From: Protaetiibacter sp.
GTDB taxonomy: Bacteria; Actinomycetota; Actinomycetes; Actinomycetales; Microbacteriaceae
Direction: 5' to 3'
Assembly: GCA_030150265.1 (NCBI GenBank)
Contig: JASLGG010000039.1
Coordinates: forward strand, 1-11,899
DNA length: 11,899 bases
Shown: positions 1 to 5,853 of the stretch, piece after piece
Position numbering within the stretch: the first letter of the stretch is position 1
Layout of the letters: every line of letters begins with the position of its first letter
Made by a program: the position numbers and the translations under genes
Notes under the pieces: model-generated
The model's database searches: none
What the model was told of the DNA's origin: nothing
What the model saw: the letters and a program-made list of their open reading frames with translations, nothing else

Positions 1-570
1 CCGGGCGCGCGCGGCCGGCACCGCGTCGGGCGGCACCGCGTGCACGAGCGTGAGCCGCGTGCCGTGCTCGGCCGCCTCGCGCGCGGCACGGCGCGCGATG
101 AGCTCGGCCGTCTCCTCGCGGTCGATGCCCGCGACCACGCCGTCGCGGAAGCGCAGGTCCGCCTCCGGCACGACCGCCACATCCCCGTGCACCGCGAGCG
201 CGAACTGCACGCTGCGAGACCCCAGGATGCGCCCCGACACGTAACCGGTCTTGCCCGTTCCGACCACGACCACGTCATCCGGATGCGCGAAGCCGGCGAT
301 CGTCCACGCCGGCACCCCGGTCAGCAGCTCGCCGCGCGCCTCCACCCCCGGGAACGCCTCCCGGATGCGCGCCACCGCCTCCGCGAGCACCGCGACCCCG
401 GTGCGGTGCGCCTCGGCCTCGGCGTCGGCCCCCATGAGTCCCGCCTCCGGGTCGACGACGTGCACGAGGTGCAGGGTGGCGCCGTCGCGACGCGCGCGAC
501 GGGCGGCCCAGTCGGCGGCCGACGCGGAGGGCGCCGAGCCGTCCACGCCGACGACGTAGCGGAAGCTCAT
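1..570 (-). CDS. Universal stress protein, two-domain UspA family (partial, 3' end beyond window)
   Basis: The gene reads leftward from an ATG at 570 and is still open at base 1, so 190 residues are visible. The first Usp domain starts with VVGVDGS (residues 6-12, Asp10), the usual nucleotide-binding loop. It carries a GTGKTGYVSGRILGS stretch (104-118) matching the family pattern G-x2-G-x9-G-S, except that the second Gly is Lys107. A second domain begins with VAGIDREE (Asp150), where the usual Gly-Ser after Asp is missing, so its ATP loop may be degenerate. Tandem Usp proteins are cytosolic and, in mycobacteria and streptomycetes, are classic members of the DosR dormancy regulon. The gene diverges from a DevS-like kinase gene, and a DosR-box-like palindrome lies about 42 bp upstream of its start. 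Family assignment is secure; hypoxic induction is inferred. Confidence 0.9.
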   Translation of the reverse strand, partial: MSFRYVVGVDGSAPSASAADWAARRARRDGATLHLVHVVDPEAGLMGADAEAEAHRTGVAVLAEAVARIREAFPGVEARGELLTGVPAWTIAGFAHPDDVVVVGTGKTGYVSGRILGSRSVQFALAVHGDVAVVPEADLRFRDGVVAGIDREETAELIARRAAREAAEHGTRLTLVHAVPPDAVPAARAR

Positions 571-605
571 GCTCGAAGGCTCGCACGGCGGCCGCCCGAT
601 CGACC

Positions 606-619
606 GGGCCCAAGGTCCC
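606..619. promoter_or_regulatory. Candidate DosR/DevR-type operator between divergent usp and kinase genes
   Basis: GGGCCCAAGGTCCC (reverse complement GGGACCTTGGGCCC) is a 14-bp imperfect palindrome with five of six arm positions paired. It resembles the core of the mycobacterial DosR box, GGGACTWWAGTCCC. Its centre (612.5) lies 42-43 bp from both the usp start (570) and the kinase start (656), which suits an activator site if both transcripts have short leaders. The adjacent regulator is DevR-like, so autoregulation together with usp control is likely. This is a motif match by eye and has not been scored. Confidence 0.55.
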
Positions 620-655
620 TCGGACACGCGCCGCGAACCCTGGAAGACTGGAGCC

Positions 656-2290
656 ATGCCCGCCCCCCACGCCGACGAGCCGCGTCTCCGTCGGCTCATC
701 GACGCCGTGCCGCACGTGGTCGGCGAGCTCGACCTCGCCCACGTGCTCGAACGGATCGCGCGGGCCGCTGTCGACATCACCGACGCCCGCTGGGGCGCCC
801 TCGGCGTCATCGCGCCCGACGGCACCCTCGAGCAGTTCGTGCACGTCGGGATGGCGCCGCCCGAGGCCGCCGCGATCGGCCACCTGCCGGAGGGTCACGG
901 GCTGCTCGGGGCGGTCATCGACACCGGCGCGCCGATCCGGCTCCCCCACCTCTCCGACGATCCACGCTCGGTCGGGTTCCCCGCCGAGCACCCGCCCATG
1001 GACGCCTTCCTCGGCGTGCCGATCCGCGTGCGCGACCGGGTGTTCGGCAACCTCTACCTCACCAACCAGCAGGGCGGCCCCGAGTTCTCCGATGAGGACC
1101 AGCGCCTCGTCGCCTCCCTCGCCGCGATCGCCGCGATCGCGATCGAGAACGCGCGGCTCTTCGACGAGCAGGTGCGCCGCGAGCGCTGGTCGACCGCGCT
1201 CGCGGAGGTCACCGCGGCGCTGCTCTCCGAGGACACCCCCGACGTGCTCGCGGTCGTCGCGGAACGGGTCGCATCGGTCATCGACAGCGAGCTCGTGTGC
1301 GTCATCGTCGCCGACGGCGAGGACGACGGCCACCCCATGCTGCGGGTCGACACCGCCCGCGGGGTCGGCTCCGAGCAGCTCGTCGGCAGGCGCTTCCGGG
1401 CCGAGGGAACGCTCTCGGGGCGCGCCATCGCATCCGGCGCACTCGTCTCGACCGAGGCCGGCGAGCCGGGCGAGTCGGTGCTGCGCGAGGGCCCGAGCGC
1501 CGCGATGGCGCTGCCCGTGCGCGCGGGCGACACGGTGCTGGGCGCGCTGACCGTCTACCGTGCCGTCGACGCGCCGCTCTTCACGGATGCCGAGCGCACC
1601 ATGGCCGCCGACTTCGCCCAGCAGACGGGCATCGCCATCGAGCTCGCCCGCGGCCGCGCCGACCGGGAGCGCCTCGCCCTCGTCGACGACCGCGCGCGCA
1701 TCGCCCGCGACCTGCACGACCACGTCATCCAGCGGCTGTTCGGCACCGGCCTGGCCCTGCAGGCGGTGGGCGCACGCATCCCGGATGCCGCACCCGCCAT
1801 CGCCGCGCAGGTCGACGCGATCGACGCCGCCATCGGCGAGATCCGCACCGCGATCTTCGCGCTCGCCTCCCGTGCCGGCTCCGACGGGTCGCTCCGCCAC
1901 CGGCTGCTCGACGCCGCCACGGATGCCGCGCCGGGGCTGCGGAACCCGCCGCTCGTCACCTTCTCCGGCCCCGTCGACCTGCTCGTCGGCGGCGAGCTCG
2001 CCGACGACGTGCTCGCCGCCGTGCGCGAGAGCCTCGCCAACGCCGCCCGGCACGCCGACGCCACGCGCGTGGAGGTGTCGGTCGCGGTCGACGACGACGG
2101 CGTGCGGGTGACGATCGACGACGACGGGGTCGGCCTGCCTGCCGGCGCCCGCCGCGCATCCGGCACCCGCAACCTCGCCGAGCGCGCCCGCCGGCGCGGC
2201 GGCGACTTCGAGCTCAGCGCCCGGCCCGGAGGCGGCACCCGCGCGCGCTGGACCGCCCCCGTCGACGCCCCCGAGAGGAGCACCCCATGA
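656..2290 (+). CDS. DevS/DosT-like sensor histidine kinase with two GAF domains
   Basis: A soluble 544-aa kinase with no membrane segment. GAF-A spans about 23-167, GAF-B about 195-340, the HisKA_3 dimerisation helix about 346-415, and the HATPase domain about 445-540. The phosphoacceptor is His354 in RDLHDHVIQRLFGTGL. The N-box Asn is Asn462 in ESLANAARH, and the G1 box is DDDGVGL (488-494). GAF-A contains FPAEHPPMDAFLGVP. His112 falls where M. tuberculosis DosS His149 and DosT His147 ligate haem, Tyr134 matches DosS Tyr171, and Gly50 matches DosT Gly85. Haem-based O2, NO or CO sensing is therefore plausible but inferred. The ATG at 656 was chosen because GGAAG at 642-646 is well placed; an ATG at 569 would overlap the usp start and the operator. 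The gene overlaps its response regulator by ATGA, so translation is probably coupled. Confidence 0.9.
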   Translation: MPAPHADEPRLRRLIDAVPHVVGELDLAHVLERIARAAVDITDARWGALGVIAPDGTLEQFVHVGMAPPEAAAIGHLPEGHGLLGAVIDTGAPIRLPHLSDDPRSVGFPAEHPPMDAFLGVPIRVRDRVFGNLYLTNQQGGPEFSDEDQRLVASLAAIAAIAIENARLFDEQVRRERWSTALAEVTAALLSEDTPDVLAVVAERVASVIDSELVCVIVADGEDDGHPMLRVDTARGVGSEQLVGRRFRAEGTLSGRAIASGALVSTEAGEPGESVLREGPSAAMALPVRAGDTVLGALTVYRAVDAPLFTDAERTMAADFAQQTGIAIELARGRADRERLALVDDRARIARDLHDHVIQRLFGTGLALQAVGARIPDAAPAIAAQVDAIDAAIGEIRTAIFALASRAGSDGSLRHRLLDAATDAAPGLRNPPLVTFSGPVDLLVGGELADDVLAAVRESLANAARHADATRVEVSVAVDDDGVRVTIDDDGVGLPAGARRASGTRNLAERARRRGGDFELSARPGGGTRARWTAPVDAPERSTP

Positions 2291-2907
2291 CGCGCGTCTT
2301 CCTCGTCGACGATCACGAGATCGTCCGTCGCGGCATCGCCGACCTCATCGACGCCGAACGCGACCTCGAGGTGGTCGGCGAGTCGGGCGCCGTGCGCGGC
2401 ACGCTCGCCAAGATCGAGGTGACGAAGCCGGATGTCGTGGTGCTCGACGTGCGCCTCCCCGACGGAGACGGCATCGAGCTGTGCCGCGCCATCCGCTCCG
2501 CCCATCCCGAGGTGCGCTGCCTCATGCTCACCGCCTACGACGACGACGAGGCGAGCCGCTCCGCCGTGCTCGCCGGGGCGTCCGGCTACGTGCTCAAGGA
2601 CATCCGGGCGCGCGGGCTCGTCGACGGGGTGCGCCGCGTCGCGGCAGGCGGCACGCTGCTCTCGGCGCACGTGAGCGAGCGGGTCGCGGAGTCGCTCGCG
2701 ACCACGCGCGCCGACGAGCCGGAGCTGACCCTCCGCGAGCGCCAGGTGCTCGACCTCATCACCGAGGGGCTCACCAACCGGCAGATCGGCGACCGCCTCG
2801 GGCTGGCCGAGAAGACCGTCAAGAACTACGTCTCGGGTCTGCTCGCGAAGCTCGGCATGGAGCGGCGCACCCAGGCCGCCGTCTACGGCCTGGGACGCCG
2901 CGGCTGA
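2287..2907 (+). CDS. DevR/DosR-like response regulator (NarL/FixJ family)
   Basis: A 206-aa two-domain regulator. The receiver domain (about 1-120) has the acidic pair Asp8/Asp9, phosphoacceptor Asp54 in LDVRLPDGDGIELCR, Thr82 and Lys104. These are the same positions as in M. tuberculosis DevR, as recalled. The LuxR-type HTH domain (about 140-205) contains LTLRERQVLDLITEGLTNRQI, then LAEKTVKNYVSGLLAKLGM, then ERRTQAAV. The last part, including the DNA-reading helix, is nearly the DevR sequence. It should bind GGGAC-type palindromes such as the one at 606-619. The gene is translated from an ATG overlapping the kinase stop codon, with GAGAGGAG at 2273-2280 as ribosome binding site. It most likely receives phosphate from the kinase encoded upstream. 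No clear terminator follows; a 5-bp stem at 2919-2934 lacks a T run. Confidence 0.92.
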   Translation: MTRVFLVDDHEIVRRGIADLIDAERDLEVVGESGAVRGTLAKIEVTKPDVVVLDVRLPDGDGIELCRAIRSAHPEVRCLMLTAYDDDEASRSAVLAGASGYVLKDIRARGLVDGVRRVAAGGTLLSAHVSERVAESLATTRADEPELTLRERQVLDLITEGLTNRQIGDRLGLAEKTVKNYVSGLLAKLGMERRTQAAVYGLGRRG

Positions 2908-2964
2908 GGCGGTAGCCCACCGGCCGCATCCGGTCAACCCCCGGTCAGGACAGCCTTCTCTTCG

Positions 2965-2992
2965 TTGCGGAATGCCGCGCCCCGAGTAGCGT
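2965..2992 (+). promoter_or_regulatory. Putative dps promoter
   Basis: TTGCGG (2965-2970) and TAGCGT (2987-2992) are separated by 16 bp and resemble -35 and -10 elements of the housekeeping sigma factor. Transcription would start near 2999, giving a leader of about 40 nt that contains the hairpin at 3007-3022. The 132-bp gap after the regulator gene supports separate transcription of dps. The elements were assigned by eye. Confidence 0.4.
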
Positions 2993-3006
2993 TGAACCCA
3001 GACGGA

Positions 3007-3022
3007 GGCCGGTGCGCCGGCC
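3007..3022 (+). promoter_or_regulatory. Perfect hairpin in the dps 5' leader, next to the ribosome binding site
   Basis: GGCCGG, a TGCG loop, then CCGGCC forms a 6-bp all-GC stem with a 4-nt loop. It ends two bases before the strong Shine-Dalgarno sequence AAGGAGG (3025-3031). It is not followed by a T run, so it is not a terminator. It could stabilise the dps mRNA or tune translation. The structure is seen in the sequence; the role is inferred. Confidence 0.45.
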
Positions 3023-3039
3023 GGAAGGAGGCAACTGCC

Positions 3040-3531
3040 ATGACCGATGCCAAGACCCGCGCCATCCCCACCAGTTCGGTCGACCCGGATGTGACCGCCG
3101 GCGTCGCCCAGTTCCTGGGCCCCGTCGTGGTCGACCTGCAGGCGCTCGCCGTCGACGGCAAGCAGGCGCACTGGCACGTGCGCGGCGAGAACTTCATCGG
3201 CGTGCACGAGCTGCTCGACGACGTGGTGGCGCACGCCCAGGCGTTCGCCGACCTCGCGGCGGAGCGGGTCGTCGCCCTCGGCCTGCCGATCGACGCCCGC
3301 ATCCAGACGATCGCCGCCAAGACCACGACGCCGAAGATGGAGGCCGGCTTCCAGCAGTCCGGCGACACCATCGCCGCCGTCATCGCCTCCATCGACGCGG
3401 CGCTCGTGACCGTGCGCGAGGCGATCGAGGAGCTCGACGACCTCGACCTCGTCTCGCAGGATGTCGCGATCGAGATCGCGCGCGGGCTCGAGAAGGACCG
3501 CTGGTTCCTGTTCGCGCACATCGCGAGCTGA
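3040..3531 (+). CDS. dps: Dps-family DNA-binding ferritin-like protein
   Basis: A 163-aa protein of normal Dps length. Dps dodecamers oxidise Fe(II) with hydrogen peroxide, store the iron and often coat DNA, protecting starved or oxidatively stressed cells. The intersubunit ferroxidase ligands are all present: His44 in KQAHWHVRG, His56 and Asp60 in VHELLDD, and Asp71 and Glu75 in FADLAAERV. The N-terminal extension before the first helix is short (about 20 residues) with only two basic residues, so DNA binding through the tail is uncertain. The ATG at 3040 is set by AAGGAGG at 3025-3031. The gene follows the DevR-like regulator on the same strand but has a 132-bp gap and its own likely promoter. 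It converges with nei, leaving 16 bp between the stops. Confidence 0.93.
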   Translation: MTDAKTRAIPTSSVDPDVTAGVAQFLGPVVVDLQALAVDGKQAHWHVRGENFIGVHELLDDVVAHAQAFADLAAERVVALGLPIDARIQTIAAKTTTPKMEAGFQQSGDTIAAVIASIDAALVTVREAIEELDDLDLVSQDVAIEIARGLEKDRWFLFAHIAS

Positions 3532-3547
3532 CTCCGGCGCGCGGGCG

Positions 3548-4519
3548 TCAGGCCTGGTCGGTGGGGCACCAGTAGAGCTTGCGGCCGCCGAGTTCCTTCA
3601 TGGCGATGGGGGTGCCGCAGACCCGGCACGGCTTGCCCGTGCGGTGGTACACCCAGTGCCGGTCGTCGCGGGAGGCGAGAGCGCGGCGGTAGGACTCCTC
3701 GTCGAGGTCGTCCATGGTGAGCATCTGGCCGGTGTCGACGCCGATGCGCAGCAGGTGAACCCAGTCGCGCCACAGCTCGCGCACGAGCTCCTCCGGCACC
3801 TCGCGGCCCGGGCGGAACGGGTCGAGACGCGCGCGGAACAGCAGCTCGGCACGGTAGACGTTGCCGATGCCGGAGACCACCGACTGGTCCATGAGCAGCA
3901 GCGCGATCGGGGTCGGCTTGCGGCGCACGACGCTCGTGAAGCGCTCCTCCCCCTCCGCGGGGTCGTCGACGAGCGGATCCGGGCCGAGCTTCGCGATGGT
4001 GCGATCGACCTCCTCGACCGTCTGCACCTCGCACGCGGTCGGGCCGCGCAGGTCGGCACAGGCCGTGGCCGTGAGCAGCCGCACCCGCACCTGCCCGACG
4101 GGCTCGGGCGGCCAGGTCTCGAGCTCCGGCTCGAGCTTCTCCGACTCGGCCATGCGCAGCCGGGTGCGGCGCGGAGCGCCGATCGACCACGGCGAGTCCT
4201 CGTGTGCCCCCACCACGGTGCCGCGCTGGTTGGTCTGCCCGATGCGCCCGTTCGCGGATGCCAGGGTGTCATCGACCGTGATGTCGCCCGCGAAGTCCCA
4301 CGCGCCGTACATGCCGAGGTGCACGCGCAGCCAGAGCCCGTGGTCGAACTCGAGGAACATCTGCTTGCCGACGGCCTTCGCCTGCACGATCTCGTGCCCG
4401 TCGAGCTGCGCGGCGCCGGCCGCGAAGCGCCCCTGCGGCGAGCTCACCGCGACGGGCGCACCGGTGAAGTTCGCCTGGAACTGCCGGGCGATGCGATGGA
4501 CGGAGTGGCCTTCGGGCAT
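3548..4519 (-). CDS. nei: Endonuclease VIII-like DNA glycosylase/AP lyase (Fpg/Nei family)
   Basis: This 323-aa enzyme removes oxidised bases and cleaves the abasic site during base excision repair. It starts MPEGHSVHR, giving the catalytic Pro2 nucleophile and Glu3; Lys52 (AVGKQMFLEF) is the conserved beta-loop lysine. The H2TH region with SGIGNVYRAELLF is present. The C-terminal zinc finger reads C298-x2-C301-x16-C318-P-T-D321, so the fourth ligand is Asp instead of Cys; Arg313 is kept. The protein is about 55 residues longer than M. tuberculosis Nei1 (as recalled), with the extra material roughly at residues 75-138. The ATG lies 3 bp after the rpiB stop and has no strong ribosome binding site, so translational coupling to rpiB is likely. 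The distinction between Nei and Fpg rests on the MPEGH start. Confidence 0.9.
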   Translation of the reverse strand: MPEGHSVHRIARQFQANFTGAPVAVSSPQGRFAAGAAQLDGHEIVQAKAVGKQMFLEFDHGLWLRVHLGMYGAWDFAGDITVDDTLASANGRIGQTNQRGTVVGAHEDSPWSIGAPRRTRLRMAESEKLEPELETWPPEPVGQVRVRLLTATACADLRGPTACEVQTVEEVDRTIAKLGPDPLVDDPAEGEERFTSVVRRKPTPIALLLMDQSVVSGIGNVYRAELLFRARLDPFRPGREVPEELVRELWRDWVHLLRIGVDTGQMLTMDDLDEESYRRALASRDDRHWVYHRTGKPCRVCGTPIAMKELGGRKLYWCPTDQA

Positions 4520-4522
4520 CCG

Positions 4523-5008
<486 letters not shown>

Positions 5009-5099
5009 GCCACGAGTCTAGGAGTCTCCTCCGACCCCCTAGCCTCCGCCGACGACGAGGAGCAGAATCAGCACCAGAAGACAAGGCGAGGTGATCACG
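5009..5099. promoter_or_regulatory. Divergent promoter region of rpiB-nei and the 226-aa protein gene
   Basis: On the minus strand, TAGACT (5020-5015) is a good -10 hexamer placed 6 bp before the rpiB GTG, so rpiB may be leaderless. On the plus strand, TAGCCT (5040-5045) is a candidate -10 for the rightward gene, leaving a leader of about 48 nt. AGGAGTCTCCT (5020-5030) is an 11-bp palindrome between the two and could be an operator. No good -35 boxes were recognised. Confidence 0.4.
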
Positions 5100-5780
5100 A
5101 TGCGCCAACGCACCCCCTTCATCCCCGAGGTCATGCCCCATCTCTCGGCGGGCAGGCATCGCAACCCGCGCCGCGGCGCCTGCTTCATGGAGTTCGCCTC
5201 CTACCTGGCGGGCGAGCGCTGGAGCGACCATCCGGCGTGCACCGACCGCACGCTCGCGGCGCTCGCGCGAGGCGTCAACGACCTGGTGTCCGACGAGCGC
5301 CGCGACGAGCTGCTCATCCTCATCCCGCGGGTGGTGGGGCTGCGCGGCGGCGACGAGCTCTCGCTCGTGGTGGCGCTGCGCGCGGCGATCGTGGCGCTGC
5401 CGATCGCGAACATGGAGCGTCAGCGCGTGCTCGCCGCGGGCGCCTACGCGCTCTGCGAGCTGCTCGAGCAGCGCGGCGTGCCGTCGCACGCGATCCGTGA
5501 CGAGGCGCAGCGCGCGCTCGACGCGGTGCCGGATGCCGCCCGCTGGGCGCGTGCGCACGTCGCCACGATCTCGCCCCGCTATCCGCGCCTCGACACCCTC
5601 AGCTGCGAGGTGGTGGTGGCGACGGCCGTGGTGGGGGCGGCTCGCGCCTGCATCCTCGACCCGGAGGCCGTGCTCGTGCGGATGCTGCGGCTCGCGATCG
5701 ACGACGTCGAGGCGCTCGTGCGTCCCACCGCCCCCGCCCTGCCGGCCGAGGCCGTCGTGCCGGCGGCCGCGCTCCGCTGA
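5100..5780 (+). CDS. Conserved actinobacterial protein of unknown function (226 aa)
   Basis: The function is not recognised. The protein is soluble and mostly helical-looking, with no signal peptide or membrane span. Its most family-like part is near the N-terminus: RGACFMEFASYLAGERWSDH, then PACTDRTLAALARGVND. Similar openings occur in uncharacterised actinobacterial proteins as recalled. Four cysteines are present (in GACFM, PACTD, YALCE and LSCEV), with a fifth in ARACILD. The C-terminus is rich in Ala and Pro. The ATG at 5100 was chosen because GAGGTGATC (5088-5096), a near-complete complement of the 16S rRNA 3' end, precedes it; a GTG at 5091 lies inside that site. pepN follows 73 bp later on the same strand. 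The gene occupies the place between rpiB and pepN where M. tuberculosis has Rv2466c. Confidence 0.8.
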   Translation: MRQRTPFIPEVMPHLSAGRHRNPRRGACFMEFASYLAGERWSDHPACTDRTLAALARGVNDLVSDERRDELLILIPRVVGLRGGDELSLVVALRAAIVALPIANMERQRVLAAGAYALCELLEQRGVPSHAIRDEAQRALDAVPDAARWARAHVATISPRYPRLDTLSCEVVVATAVVGAARACILDPEAVLVRMLRLAIDDVEALVRPTAPALPAEAVVPAAALR

Positions 5781-5799
5781 GCGACCGCGCGGAACGTCC

Positions 5800-5828
5800 T
5801 AGGCTGGACGGCGGACACGATCCGCCGT
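5800..5828 (+). promoter_or_regulatory. Putative pepN -10 element and 5' leader hairpin
   Basis: TAGGCT (5800-5805) is a candidate -10 hexamer in the 73-bp gap before pepN. It is followed by a perfect 8-bp stem, ACGGCGGA (5808-5815) and TCCGCCGT (5821-5828), with a CACGA loop. The ribosome binding site AAGGAG (5841-5846) comes 12 bp later. With no T run, the hairpin is a better fit to a leader structure than to a terminator of the upstream gene, though either is possible. Confidence 0.4.
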
Positions 5829-5853
5829 TACGCCGAGCCGAAGGAGCACCCGC

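Noticed and set aside
569..656. Upstream ATG at 569 for the kinase
   Set aside because: It would overlap the usp start codon and the operator-like palindrome, and adds residues unlike the family; the ATG at 656 has a ribosome binding site.
275..2053. Long antisense ORF opposite the kinase gene
   Set aside because: It is a high-GC shadow: low-complexity Arg/Gly/Asp sequence with no domain, while the plus strand encodes a complete kinase.
2919..2934. ACCGG...CCGGT stem after the response regulator gene as a terminator
   Set aside because: The stem is only 5 bp and no T run follows.
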